Positions 29,449 to 39,845 of a DNA stretch of 64,000 bases are shown piece by piece. The notes under the pieces were generated by a model that was not told the DNA's origin, did not search any database, and saw nothing but the letters and a program-made list of their open reading frames with translations. The stretch spans positions 124,001-188,000 of the forward strand of contig JAIPJM010000001.1 of assembly GCA_021734255.1 (NCBI GenBank). Direction: 5' to 3'. The translations under genes were made by a program, and so were the position numbers. Every line of letters begins with the position of its first letter. The stretch's first letter is position 1. Source of the DNA: Fidelibacterota bacterium (GTDB lineage Bacteria > Fidelibacterota > UBA8477 > JABMPR01).

Positions 29449-31560
29449 TCAAGCGGTGTTACACATTTTCTCAATGTTCTTTTCTTCACCAAAGATCAGG
29501 AGTTGATCATTCGCAGTCAACGCCATGTCAGGCGTTGGAATGATGTTCTTCGACTCTTTGTTGTGACGGCGACGGACGAGCAGCACGTCTACCCCGTAAG
29601 CATTGCGGGCATTCACCGCTCTTAGCGTTTGGTTGATGAACATGGACGGTACATTGATCCTGGCAAGGTAGAACCCGGGAAGAACTTCCGTCTTTTCGTG
29701 GAAATGTTTCTGGATGTATTTCATGGATGCCGCAATAGCGCTGGCTGAATCTGCCTGGATCAGCAGGTCCTGATATTGGTTGACAATAGAATTTCGGTCC
29801 AGCTCACCGGTCAACAACTGGTTCTCGTCAACCACAGGTAAAGCCTCCAGATCCATTTCGGTCATTCGTCTTAAGGCTTCATGAATGGGCGTTGCATCAG
29901 TGATGACTTCAACAGAGGCATTCATGATATCTTCTGCCACAACGTCTTTAGGCACATCTTCATAATGATTTAAATAGCGCCGCACGGAGGATTGTGTGAT
30001 AATTCCCTTCAGAGCGCCTGACTCAGTTTTCACATAAATATTAGGAGCGGTAACCTTGGCCATTTTTTCCAGTAGTTCCTCCAGCGGCATGTCTCCTCTG
30101 ACAGTATCTACGATACGGCGCTTCAAGGTGCTGATCTTGATCTTATCCAGCACATTCAGGTCTGCACCCCCGTGTATGTTGATGCCACGACGCTCAAGTT
30201 TGAGGGTGTAAATACTGGAGCCTTTTAACAGGCGGGAGGCCAGTACCATGGCGATAATGCTGGAGATCATCAGGGGCAGAATGACCGAATACTCGGTGGT
30301 CAACTCAAAGATGATCAAAACTGCTGTAACGGGTGCATGGGTGGTTGCAGCCACCATTGCTGCCATACCAACCAATGCATAGGCACCGCTTGGTGCCGTA
30401 ATTTCGGGGAAGAAACTATGAAAGATGATGCCAACAGCACCCCCCAGCATGGACCCAATGAACAGAGAGGGTGCAAAAACGCCGCCTGAAGCACCAAAGC
30501 CCATGGAAAGACTGGTTGCAATGATCTTGGCAAAGACCAACAAAAGGGCCATTCCAAAGAGCATATTCCCTCCCAGGACAGCTTCCATGGTCTCATAACC
30601 AACGCCCAGTACATGGGGTAAATAGATGGCAATGGAACCAAGTAATGCACCGCCCAGCAAGCCCTTCAAAAGAACGGGAGCCTTCCAGGCATCGAAAATG
30701 TCCTCACTTTTGTAAAGGGTGCGCACAAAGATCCAGGCAACCACACCGGTCAGTAATCCAAGCACGATATAAAAAATGATCTCCACAGGTGATTGGAGTA
30801 AATAGGTCGGCGGCTCAAAAGCGGGGAAGTCGCCATAAATTGCCCGACTGATCACGGTACCAAAAACTGAAGCAATAATAATAGGGCCAATGGCAGCAGC
30901 ACTGAAATCGCCAAGAATGACCTCGGAAGCGAAGATGGCCCCAGCAATTGGTGCATTGAAAGTGGCGGCAATACCGGCAGCGGCACCACAGCCCAGAAAC
31001 GTTTTCATGCGTCGGGCGGAGACCTGAAATATTTGTCCGATAGTTGATCCAAAAGCTGATCCCACCTGGACAATAGGGCCCTCACGTCCCACAGAGGCAC
31101 CTGAAGCGATGGACAGGGCTGAAGCAACGGCCTTGACCACGACAATGCGCATGCGGATAAAACCATTCTGGGTGGCGACCGAATTCATGACCTCCGGAAC
31201 ACCGTGTCCTTTTGCTTCCGGAGCGAATCGATGAACGAACCAGGCAACCAGAGCCCCACCAACTGCGGGCGCTCCGATCTGAAGGTAAACCGGGGCTGCG
31301 ATCACAAGATCGATCAGCGGCCCTTTACCCCAAAACGCCAGTCGAAAGAGGTCGATGAGCATGCGAAACAGGGACGCCAGTCCACCAGCAGCAACTCCAA
31401 TGAGCATGGCCATGATGATGACAAACATCTGATCGAAGGATTTGATCTTGAACAGGGCATTCTGAAACCAGACGTAGCGTGAGCGTCTACGCTTCAACCG
31501 CCGTCGGAGGCGACCGATCTTTTCGGTTTTCAGGGATATATCGTGATTATCCAAAAGCAC
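29449..31560 (-). CDS. ClC-family chloride channel/antiporter with CBS pair and TrkA-C-like tail
   Basis: GREGPIVQVGSAFGSTIG, GFGASGGVFAPSLFIGSMLGG, CBS-like repeats. Confidence 0.9.
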   Translation of the reverse strand: MLLDNHDISLKTEKIGRLRRRLKRRRSRYVWFQNALFKIKSFDQMFVIIMAMLIGVAAGGLASLFRMLIDLFRLAFWGKGPLIDLVIAAPVYLQIGAPAVGGALVAWFVHRFAPEAKGHGVPEVMNSVATQNGFIRMRIVVVKAVASALSIASGASVGREGPIVQVGSAFGSTIGQIFQVSARRMKTFLGCGAAAGIAATFNAPIAGAIFASEVILGDFSAAAIGPIIIASVFGTVISRAIYGDFPAFEPPTYLLQSPVEIIFYIVLGLLTGVVAWIFVRTLYKSEDIFDAWKAPVLLKGLLGGALLGSIAIYLPHVLGVGYETMEAVLGGNMLFGMALLLVFAKIIATSLSMGFGASGGVFAPSLFIGSMLGGAVGIIFHSFFPEITAPSGAYALVGMAAMVAATTHAPVTAVLIIFELTTEYSVILPLMISSIIAMVLASRLLKGSSIYTLKLERRGINIHGGADLNVLDKIKISTLKRRIVDTVRGDMPLEELLEKMAKVTAPNIYVKTESGALKGIITQSSVRRYLNHYEDVPKDVVAEDIMNASVEVITDATPIHEALRRMTEMDLEALPVVDENQLLTGELDRNSIVNQYQDLLIQADSASAIAASMKYIQKHFHEKTEVLPGFYLARINVPSMFINQTLRAVNARNAYGVDVLLVRRRHNKESKNIIPTPDMALTANDQLLIFGEEKNIEKMCNTA

Positions 31561-31633
31561 TCTTCCTGCAGGTCAGAGACCCGTTAATGTCGTGCTAAAA
31601 TACCTGATGGATATGCGGATGCAATGACTGCCT

Positions 31634-32050
31634 TCACTCATTGAGTGAATTCGGATCAATATTAGAACGGGTTCGCTTAACGCTGGAACGAAGGGACTTT
31701 TTTTTGAGCCGCCTTTCCTTGGAAGCGCGGGTGGGTCGAGTCGGCCGTCGCTTCTTCTGGGGGGTAGATGCCTTTTCAATGATTCGCTCCAGGCGCTTGA
31801 TCGCATCCAGCCGGTTTGCCTCCTGGTTCCTGAATCGTTTGGATGTGATGACAATGACCCCGGCGCTATTGATCCGTCGGTCACTCAGCGTGAGGATCTT
31901 TTCCTTGATCAGCTCAGGTAAACTGGAGTTCTGGCTGTCAAAGCGGAGTTGGATAGCGGTTGATGCTTTATTTACATGTTGTCCACCAGGTCCGCTGGCG
32001 CGAATGGCTTTAAATTCAAGTTCACCCTCTGGTATCTGGACGCCTGGCAT
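31634..32050 (-). CDS. arfB: Peptidyl-tRNA hydrolase ArfB (ribosome rescue)
   Basis: IRASGPGGQHVNKASTAIQLRF GGQ motif; basic C-terminal tail. Confidence 0.92.
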   Translation of the reverse strand: MPGVQIPEGELEFKAIRASGPGGQHVNKASTAIQLRFDSQNSSLPELIKEKILTLSDRRINSAGVIVITSKRFRNQEANRLDAIKRLERIIEKASTPQKKRRPTRPTRASKERRLKKKSLRSSVKRTRSNIDPNSLNE

Positions 32051-32058
32051 TGGGTAAC

Positions 32059-32910
32059 CTAGTTGATGCTGGTACTGAGCGCCCCAAGCGCCTGTAACTC
32101 CAGCTCGATAGTATCGCCGGATTTATATGCTGATGCTTTTTCAGCATTGATCGGTGAACCTGAGCAAAGTACATCTCCCGCCTGAACGCCGGTCTCTGAT
32201 GCGATCTGAAGCATATCGGCGAACCCATGGGACATTTTATTGAATCGTCCCTCCTGCTGGACCTGACCATTCAGCCGCAGTTGCATATCCAGACTCAAGC
32301 CCGTCCCCAGTTTATGGCTCTCCACTTCATCAGCGGTGACCATCCAGGGCCCCAGACCGGTGACTTTTCCAATCGCCAGGCCCCCTGTCTGGCTCACATC
32401 CTGCCAGTTGTTGACTGTGCAGTATCCGGCGATGGATGCCGGACCATTCTGCTTGTCCCTGGCGATGATGGCGGCCACTTCTCCCTGGGGTGCCAGACCA
32501 TTAACGGTTAAGGCTTGCCTGTGTCCCAGGAGTGTTTGCGTATTGCCAAAAGCGAAGTGAGAGATCGGGTTTTCCCCGAAAGCATTGAAGTGTCGTAAAG
32601 ACGGCGGATCGGGGATGGGGGCAAAGAAGACCACTTCTGTCTCAGGCAGGGAAATGGGCCGCTTATACACGGACAAGCCCTCAAGTTCGACAGAGAGGAA
32701 AGCTTCCTCCAGCTCTTTCAGAAGACGATATGACCGGCCCCAGTCTTCCAGGGCCAGCCTCATGGATGAGGCCAGATTCAGAAAGTCCTGAGCGCCTCGA
32801 TCCTCTTTCATCCACAGGGATGCCCGCATCACATCCACAACATGACCCCTGAGAAAAAAAGCCAACCGCGGCTCCATTCGCTGATCTAATCCATAAGAAA
32901 GTATCTTCAT
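32059..32910 (-). CDS. Fumarylacetoacetate hydrolase family protein
   Basis: GYCTVNNWQDVSQ, GLGPWMVTADEV, GDVLCSGSPI motifs. Confidence 0.82.
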   Translation of the reverse strand: MKILSYGLDQRMEPRLAFFLRGHVVDVMRASLWMKEDRGAQDFLNLASSMRLALEDWGRSYRLLKELEEAFLSVELEGLSVYKRPISLPETEVVFFAPIPDPPSLRHFNAFGENPISHFAFGNTQTLLGHRQALTVNGLAPQGEVAAIIARDKQNGPASIAGYCTVNNWQDVSQTGGLAIGKVTGLGPWMVTADEVESHKLGTGLSLDMQLRLNGQVQQEGRFNKMSHGFADMLQIASETGVQAGDVLCSGSPINAEKASAYKSGDTIELELQALGALSTSIN

Positions 32911-33083
32911 AAACGCGTCCTATCTCCAATAATGAACACAAAGATAAGCAGCTTTAGTAAAAAAAGAGCATGGAAATAGCGGATCGAATCCCCGTGGATG
33001 TGCGTTATAGGTCACAGTATTCAACAGATACAGGCCTATATTCTAGGGAACATCGTGCCCAGGGCCGTGTTTGGATGTATCAG

Positions 33084-33689
33084 ATGAAACGAACGAAAAA
33101 CATAATGAGCGCCCTTTTACTCCTGCTTATCTCAGTCGGACTAAATGGACAATCTCAGGTCTTGAGAGTCGACACTGAGAACAGTATCATCGAATGGATG
33201 GGCAGTAAGGTAACCGGTCGACATACAGGTGTCATTGACCTCCAGGAAGGCCTTGTCGAATTTGAAAATGACCGGATAACCGGTGGTCGCTTCACTTTTG
33301 ACATGAGAAGCATTGAGAATACGGATATGCCCCCGGGTGAGCGGAGACAGAAACTGGAGACACATTTAAAAGCAGCTGACTTCTTTGATGTCGCCAAGTA
33401 TCCCACCGCTGTATTTCGAGTGATCTCAGCCACGCCATCCAGACTTGGGCTTCCCGGCGAAACGATCTATCAGATCAGTGGTGATCTTACCATAAAAGGG
33501 ATCACCCACGTGGTCAACTTTGAAGCTATTGTCAACCTCACTGACAAAATGGCAACGGCCAAAGGGGATATCGTTGTCGATAGAACCCGCTACAATATGA
33601 AGTATCGCTCCGGGAGTGTTTTCGATGGCCTGGGGGACCGAATGATCCATGATGATTTCAAGGTGAGTTTCAATCTGACCACGAAGTAA
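33084..33689 (+). CDS. YceI family protein
   Basis: Signal peptide then VDTENSIIEWMGSKVTGRHTGVIDLQEG...LTIKGITHVVNFEA. Confidence 0.9.
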   Translation: MKRTKNIMSALLLLLISVGLNGQSQVLRVDTENSIIEWMGSKVTGRHTGVIDLQEGLVEFENDRITGGRFTFDMRSIENTDMPPGERRQKLETHLKAADFFDVAKYPTAVFRVISATPSRLGLPGETIYQISGDLTIKGITHVVNFEAIVNLTDKMATAKGDIVVDRTRYNMKYRSGSVFDGLGDRMIHDDFKVSFNLTTK

Positions 33690-33727
33690 GCCCTTCTATC
33701 AAAACCATTTAGTAAGTTCTGGTTGGT

Positions 33728-33751
33728 AGTGGCGTTGCATGCAACGCCACT
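33728..33751. terminator. Perfect palindrome AGTGGCGTTGCATGCAACGCCACT after yceI
   Basis: 24-nt perfect inverted repeat; lacks a strong T tract. Confidence 0.5.
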
Positions 33752-33831
33752 GTCTATGTGCCACCCCCGCCATCTATTGATTGAGACGCCTGGTCTTGCA
33801 TTCAAATTGACCAGCATTAAATTGATTTTAC

Positions 33832-35910
33832 ATGAAGCTGAATGCGGATATCCTCTCCCTGAAATACATGGGCTCAAAAAAAGCAGAGGTGCTTAACGAA
33901 ACAGGCATCTTTACGATCGCAGACCTGCTCGAGCACTATCCCCGCCGCTACCTGGATCGATCCACCATCAGCTATACCACCGATCTGCAAAAAGACATGC
34001 AGGCCACCGTTGTGGGCAAGGTGACCGGTACGCAGATGCGCCGTGGCCGGAGACGGGCTTATTTCGAGATGGTGGTGGCCGATGAACGCGGCTTTTTGAA
34101 ATGCCGTTGGTTCAATGGCGCCAAATGGATACAGAAACGCTTCAAGAAAGGCGATCTGGTTGCCGTCAGCGGCAAGGTCGATTTTTTCGGCGGTTTCCAG
34201 ATGGTGCATCCAGACTTTGATCTGCTTTCAGAGGATGGCAGTAATCCCATCAACACTGGCATCGTTGTTCCCCTCTACCCCTCTGGACAAAAATTACAAT
34301 CAGCCGGCTTAGACAGCCGCGGTTTTCGCAGGCTTATGAAGCCTCTGATCGAGTCCTTGAACGGGAAGATCCAGGAATTTTTGCCACAAGCCATTCTGGA
34401 GGGACAAAAACTTATCGGGCTGGAACAGGCCTTTAGGAACATTCACTTTCCGGAAAACCTGGATGAACTGAAACAAGCCCGACGCCGGATGAAGTTCAAC
34501 GAACTCTTCTTTATGCAGCTCCTGCTGGCAATTCGCCGTCAGGGCAAGGAAGAGACGGTAAAGGCAAATCGTTACACCGGTTATGGCGACTACCTCACCT
34601 CCCAGTATGGAAAACTACCTTTTGAGCTCACCGATGCCCAGAAACGCGTCATGGGTGAGATCTGGGATGACCTCAGGTCAAGCCACCCCATGAACCGACT
34701 CCTCCAGGGAGACGTGGGGTCTGGAAAGACGGTCATCAGCCTGCTGTCCGCCGCCATCGCGGCCGGAAACGGCTATCAGTCCGCCATCATGGCGCCCACA
34801 GAGATCCTGGCAGAACAGCACTTTAAAAATGCAGTAAGATTCTTTGAGGGAACGCCTCTCAGGGTGACCCTGCTGACCGGGTCACAGACGGCGGCTCAAA
34901 AGCGTGAGCTTTACAAGGCGATCCGGGAAGGCTATTACCATGTGATCATCGGAACCCACGCCTTGATCCAGGGAAAAGTGAAATTTGAAAAACTCCAGCT
35001 GGTGGTCATTGATGAGCAGCATCGCTTTGGTGTCCTGCAGCGGGGTGAACTCCTGGAGAAAGCGGGAGAAGCAGATGTTCTGGTGATGACAGCCACGCCC
35101 ATTCCGCGGACATTATCCATGACCATCTACGGCGATCTGGCCGTATCCATTATTGATGAATTACCGGCTGGCAGGCAGAAGATCCTGACGCGCAAGGTAG
35201 ATGTCCACACCCTGCCTAAGGTCTACGATTTTATCAGGGATGAGCTGAAAGTTGGTCGTCAAGCTTTTGTGGTCTATCCCCTCATCGAGGAATCAGAAAA
35301 GATCGACCTGGAGGCCGCCACCCAGGGATTTGAAAAACTGGCGGTCCATTTCAAGGGATATAAGACCGCGCTGCTCCATGGCCGTATGAAATCAGAGGAA
35401 AAAGATGGGATCATGCAGGCCTTCTCCCGGAATGAGATCCAGGTACTGGTCAGCACCACCGTCATCGAGGTCGGTATCGATATCCCCAACGCCACCATCA
35501 TGCTCATCGAGAACGCGGAGCGCTTTGGACTGGCACAACTCCATCAATTGAGAGGCCGGATCGGTCGTGGTGAGCATCGAGGGGTCTGTGTGCTGGTGCA
35601 CCGTAAACCAAACGAAGATTCTCTGGACCGGTTGAATATTATGGTGGAAACGCGAGATGGTTTTAAAATAGCAGAGGAAGATCTGAGGATCCGAGGAGCA
35701 GGCGACATCTTTGGCACGCGCCAATCCGGGCTCCCGGCCTTGAAGATCGCCAATATTCTTTATGACGGTGATATATTGAAACAGGCCAGACAGACAGCAT
35801 TTGACTTAGCCAAGGCTGACCCCCATCTTAGGAAGAGCGATCACAAAAATATTCGTGCGGTCATTCTGGATAAATATGCTGAGCTTTCCACGCTGGCCGG
35901 TATTGGATAA
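33832..35910 (+). CDS. recG: ATP-dependent DNA helicase RecG
   Basis: RLLQGDVGSGKTVI, DEQHRFGVLQR, MTATPIPRTL, TTVIEVGIDIPNA, QLRGRIGRG. Confidence 0.96.
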   Translation: MKLNADILSLKYMGSKKAEVLNETGIFTIADLLEHYPRRYLDRSTISYTTDLQKDMQATVVGKVTGTQMRRGRRRAYFEMVVADERGFLKCRWFNGAKWIQKRFKKGDLVAVSGKVDFFGGFQMVHPDFDLLSEDGSNPINTGIVVPLYPSGQKLQSAGLDSRGFRRLMKPLIESLNGKIQEFLPQAILEGQKLIGLEQAFRNIHFPENLDELKQARRRMKFNELFFMQLLLAIRRQGKEETVKANRYTGYGDYLTSQYGKLPFELTDAQKRVMGEIWDDLRSSHPMNRLLQGDVGSGKTVISLLSAAIAAGNGYQSAIMAPTEILAEQHFKNAVRFFEGTPLRVTLLTGSQTAAQKRELYKAIREGYYHVIIGTHALIQGKVKFEKLQLVVIDEQHRFGVLQRGELLEKAGEADVLVMTATPIPRTLSMTIYGDLAVSIIDELPAGRQKILTRKVDVHTLPKVYDFIRDELKVGRQAFVVYPLIEESEKIDLEAATQGFEKLAVHFKGYKTALLHGRMKSEEKDGIMQAFSRNEIQVLVSTTVIEVGIDIPNATIMLIENAERFGLAQLHQLRGRIGRGEHRGVCVLVHRKPNEDSLDRLNIMVETRDGFKIAEEDLRIRGAGDIFGTRQSGLPALKIANILYDGDILKQARQTAFDLAKADPHLRKSDHKNIRAVILDKYAELSTLAGIG

Positions 35911-35919
35911 GGGGTTAGG

Positions 35920-36311
35920 ATGAGCAGGTTTGAATGGACAGAAGCGCTGGAGATCGACAAGGGGCAGATCGATGCGGACCACAAAAAACTGATCGAGATC
36001 GCTAATGAGATGGCCTGTCTTGACGATCTGGAAAATCAGGGTGAAGAATTGCGTCGCTCGATCCGCAAGCTCTACGAATATGTGAAAAACCATTTCACCA
36101 GGGAAGAAGCCTTCATGCTGGCTTTGGACTATCCAGGTAAGCAGAGCACAAGGATAAACATGCGGAGATCGTTAGGGGAATGAATGAGACCCTGAACAGT
36201 TCACACCACCTCATGGAGATACGCAACAAATTTTGCGAGTTAATGGATCACTGGGTCCTGGTTCATATCAGTCAGGAAGATAAGCGGATCCAGCGCTTCC
36301 TTTATCACTAG
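35920..36311 (+). pseudogene. Bacteriohemerythrin interrupted by a single-nucleotide frameshift near 36133
   Basis: Frame 1 ends ...LALDYPGKQ; the -1 frame continues EHKDKHAEIVRGMNETLN...FCELMDHWVLVHISQEDKRIQRFLYH*, completing the hemerythrin ligand set. Confidence 0.75.
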
Positions 36312-36332
36312 CCCATCAGAGGATTTACACCC

Positions 36333-37118
36333 ATGCACCAATTAGAGCTTGGATCAGCTCTGGAAACCGAGCTGAAGACATTGAATTGCCATGTCATCAC
36401 AGCCGAGGATACAGACAATTTTGTGGATAAGGCTGACACGGTCAGTATTCCTTCCTGGCCCGAGTTCATGATGCATGATACGGTGGCTAATAAATACTGG
36501 AGCCGCATGCATCAGAAGCACCCGCAGTTTCAGTTTGCCCTGGTGGAGAATGATTCTGGTCGCTGGAGAGCTGTTGGTAACAGCATTCCGGTCTCCTGGC
36601 AGGGTAGCCTGGATGAGCTACCTGATGAGGGTTGGGACTGGGCCATGACCTCCGGTATGATGGACAGCAACTGGAATATGCTTTCAGCTATCGCCATTCA
36701 GATCCACCCGGACTTCAGGGGAAAACGGCTCAGCTCGCTGATGATCAGGATCATGAAGGCTATCGGAAAGGAAGCCGGTTTTTCCGATCTCATCGCGCCA
36801 GTGCGGCCTAACCTGAAACACGAGAACCCGGCCATGAATATGGAGCTTTATGTCGATTGGCGGGACGAGGGGATATTGCATGACCCCTGGTTGCGTGTGC
36901 ATGAAAAAATGGGAGCGAGACTCATCAAGGTCTGCCACCAGGCCATGCACATTGTTGGGACAGTCAAGGAGTGGAAAGAATGGACAGGAATGACCTTTCC
37001 TGCTACAGGGCCCTATATTATCAAAGGCGCCCTGGTACCGGTAAATATTGATATCGAAAAGGATTCTGGCGTTTATGTTGAACCTAACGTCTGGATGGCA
37101 CACAAAATTAACGAATAG
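36333..37118 (+). CDS. GNAT-like acetyltransferase family protein
   Basis: AIAIQIHPDFRGKRLSSLMIRIMKAIGKEAGF acetyl-CoA-binding-like segment. Confidence 0.65.
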   Translation: MHQLELGSALETELKTLNCHVITAEDTDNFVDKADTVSIPSWPEFMMHDTVANKYWSRMHQKHPQFQFALVENDSGRWRAVGNSIPVSWQGSLDELPDEGWDWAMTSGMMDSNWNMLSAIAIQIHPDFRGKRLSSLMIRIMKAIGKEAGFSDLIAPVRPNLKHENPAMNMELYVDWRDEGILHDPWLRVHEKMGARLIKVCHQAMHIVGTVKEWKEWTGMTFPATGPYIIKGALVPVNIDIEKDSGVYVEPNVWMAHKINE

Positions 37119-37132
37119 CGCTGGATGACTTC

Positions 37133-37876
37133 ATGATAAAACTGAATGCTCTGACCAAGGAGTTCGAAACCACGGTCGCCGTCAAAAACCTGTCCCTGGA
37201 GATCGAAAAAGGAGAGCTGTTTTCCTTTCTGGGTCCCAACGGCGCCGGCAAGACCACGACCATCAAAATGATGGTGGGACTTATGACCCCTACAGCCGGA
37301 TCGTTGGAAATGGGTGGTTTCAACATGGACACCGATCCGCAGAAAGCCAAGGAACTCATCGGTTATGTGCCGGATGCAGCATTTTTGTATCAGCACCTGA
37401 CCGGAATTGAACTGCTGATGATGGTTGGTCAACTGTACTCCATGGATAATGCAGCCATTCAGACAGAGTTGGAGATCCTCTCCGAGCACTTGTTTATGAC
37501 AGAATGGATCGAAGAACGTATCTCGGGTTACTCCCGGGGGATGAAACAACGCCTGGCTTTCTCTGCCGCCTTCCTGCACCATCCTGAGATCCTGGTCATC
37601 GATGAACCCATGGTCGGCCTGGACCCGAAAACTGGCAGGATAATCAAGGACATGCTGAAGGAAAAACGAGACGCTGGTATCACCATTTTCGTTTCCACCC
37701 ACAACCTGAATGTGGCCGAAGAACTGTCAGATCGCATTGCCATTATTAACCGGGGTAAACTTCTGGGGGTAGGTACTGTGGATTCCTTCCAGTCTGTTTC
37801 AGGAAAAGCAGAAAACCTGGAAGAACGCTTCCTGCGTATTGTGGAGGAAGAAGAAAACACCGGGTCTGACCACTAA
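37133..37876 (+). CDS. ABC transporter ATP-binding protein
   Basis: LGPNGAGKTTTIKMM, YSRGMKQRLAFSAAFLHHPEILVIDEPMVGLDP. Confidence 0.94.
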   Translation: MIKLNALTKEFETTVAVKNLSLEIEKGELFSFLGPNGAGKTTTIKMMVGLMTPTAGSLEMGGFNMDTDPQKAKELIGYVPDAAFLYQHLTGIELLMMVGQLYSMDNAAIQTELEILSEHLFMTEWIEERISGYSRGMKQRLAFSAAFLHHPEILVIDEPMVGLDPKTGRIIKDMLKEKRDAGITIFVSTHNLNVAEELSDRIAIINRGKLLGVGTVDSFQSVSGKAENLEERFLRIVEEEENTGSDH

Positions 37877-37905
37877 TGCGCCTCACTCTTAACAAACAAC
37901 CCTTT

Positions 37906-37985
37906 GTCATCCTGAGCCAGAGGCGAAGGATCTTGAACCATATTTCGAAACAGGGATCAAGATTCTTCACTACGTTCAGAATGAC
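37906..37985. repeat. MITE-like palindromic repeat (GTCATCCTGAG...TTCAGAATGAC), full-length copy between ABC ATPase and permease
   Basis: Shares GTCATCC..GAAGGATCTTGA..ATTTCGAAACA..GGATCAAGATxCTTC..CAGAATGAC with 21491-21592. Confidence 0.8.
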
Positions 37986-38019
37986 AAACACTTGTTAAAA
38001 TTAGCAGGGAGAGTCCACC

Positions 38020-39696
38020 ATCGTTTCTCAGCAAGCACAGTTATTATTTCGCGTCAAGCGCCAGAACCTGAGAGGGTTTCTTTCCGACGTCTTTAAAAAG
38101 AAGCGCCTGGAGATCCTGGTCTCCACCCTCATCGTGACCGGACTCATTCTGGGTGGCTATCGCCTGCTGATCTCCGGCGGCGAGTTTCTGCTGCGGCAGG
38201 GAGAACTGGGTGAGGTCTTTCTGGATCGGATGTTTTATCTGGGCTGGTCCATTATTTTCTATCTGCTGGTCCTCTCCAACCTGATTACCGGTTTTTCTAC
38301 TTTTTACCGCTCACCTGAAGTGGCTTTTCTTTTCACTCTGCCGGTGGAAACTGCGCAGATATTCAAAGTGAAATTCACAGAGAATCTGGTCTATAGTTCC
38401 TGGGCCATCCTCATTCTGGGGATTCCCATGACCCTGGCCTATGGGGAATTACAGGGCCTGTCCGCTCTGGCGTACATCACCGTCTTTATTACCGGTATTC
38501 TGCCCTTCCTTTTTATTGCCACCGTGACGGCATCCCTGCTGTTGGTCCTGCTGGTCAACCTGTCCCGCTTCTTCAAGATGCGCACCCTGTTTATCAGTCT
38601 TGGGTTGATCTTCACTGGCGCCTTCTACCTCTACTTCACCGTCAGTCAGCAAGACACAGTGGTGGGCGGTCAACTGGGTAACTTCAGGGCCCTGGGCCGC
38701 TATATGGCCAATTTGTCCAGCACACCCTTCCCCTTTATTCCCAGCTACTGGCTGAGCAAACTATTTCTGGATTCTGAAACGCTCCAGTGGCTGGAACGGC
38801 TTTACTTTTCAGCCCTCTTCATCACCACGGCCCTGGTGGGCTGGGAGGTATCCCTGGGGGTTGCCAGGATGCACTATTTCACCTCTTATCAGATCATGGA
38901 GCGAACCGGTGGCGGCGCTATTAAAAAGGGTATGAATCGCATCTTTACACTTCCCCTGATGGGCTTGCAGCGGCCGATGCAGGGGTTGCTTGCCAAGGAT
39001 TTTGTTCAGTTTCTAAGAACGCCGCAGCAATGGGTGCAGTTTCTGCTCATGGGTTTTTTCATTAGCATCTATCTGATCAACCTGTCCAGGGGGCGCGTCC
39101 ATTTTCATGACCTGTTGCCTATATGGCAGAACGCCATCTACGTGTTCAACTTTGGCTTCACCGGGTTCATCATGGCTGCTCTGACGGCCCGCTTCGTTTA
39201 TCCCATGGTCAGTATGGAGGGCCGCAGTCTATGGATCCTGCGAGCTGCACCCTTTTCCATGCGTCAGGTCTTCCAGGAGAAATTCTGGTTTGCATTTTTC
39301 AGCCTGTTCACCCTGGCCGAGATCGTGGTCATGGTTTCCAATTATTTTCTGGGACTTCAAGCGGAGATCGCCGTGATCGCCAGCGGGTTCATGCTTATGA
39401 CAAGCTTGTCGCTGATCAGTTTATCTCTGGGACTGGGGGCGGTCTATGCGCAATTCGACGAACCCAACCCCATGAAGGTGAGCAGCGGTTATGGTGGAAT
39501 CATTGCCATCGTACTCAGTCTTATTTATGTTTCATTTTCCGTCCTGTCGCTGGTGTTTGTGATTCGCCTGTACCAGGGAGATGGAAGTGGCTGGCTTATC
39601 GGCGTCACGGTTGCCTTTGTGGTGATCTTGACCTTCCTGTATACCTGGTTGCCCCTGCGCTGGGGTTTGCGATCGCTTGCCACTTACGAACCGTAA
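38020..39696 (+). CDS. ABC transporter permease; apparent non-canonical ATC start at 38020
   Basis: Reading frame is open from 38005 (after TAG at 38002) and encodes VSQQAQLLFRVKRQNLRGFLSDVFKKKRLEILVSTLIVTG; first ATG/GTG/TTG is GTG 38134 inside the first TM. Confidence 0.8.
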   Translation: MVSQQAQLLFRVKRQNLRGFLSDVFKKKRLEILVSTLIVTGLILGGYRLLISGGEFLLRQGELGEVFLDRMFYLGWSIIFYLLVLSNLITGFSTFYRSPEVAFLFTLPVETAQIFKVKFTENLVYSSWAILILGIPMTLAYGELQGLSALAYITVFITGILPFLFIATVTASLLLVLLVNLSRFFKMRTLFISLGLIFTGAFYLYFTVSQQDTVVGGQLGNFRALGRYMANLSSTPFPFIPSYWLSKLFLDSETLQWLERLYFSALFITTALVGWEVSLGVARMHYFTSYQIMERTGGGAIKKGMNRIFTLPLMGLQRPMQGLLAKDFVQFLRTPQQWVQFLLMGFFISIYLINLSRGRVHFHDLLPIWQNAIYVFNFGFTGFIMAALTARFVYPMVSMEGRSLWILRAAPFSMRQVFQEKFWFAFFSLFTLAEIVVMVSNYFLGLQAEIAVIASGFMLMTSLSLISLSLGLGAVYAQFDEPNPMKVSSGYGGIIAIVLSLIYVSFSVLSLVFVIRLYQGDGSGWLIGVTVAFVVILTFLYTWLPLRWGLRSLATYEP

Positions 39697-39732
39697 TCGG
39701 AGTAAAAAGTTAAAAATGAAAAAGTCGAGATT

Positions 39733-39760
39733 GTCATCCTGAGCCTGTCGAAGGATCTTT
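39733..39760. repeat. Half copy of the GTCATCCTGAG...GAAGGATCT repeat
   Basis: GTCATCCTGAGCCTGTCGAAGGATCTTT. Confidence 0.7.
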
Positions 39761-39845
39761 ATCCAAGCCTGAAAGAAGCAGGCTGAGCTGAGGGGCTGTT
39801 TTATGAAAGCGGGAAAGAAAATTGAGCAAGTAAAAAGGATATAAA

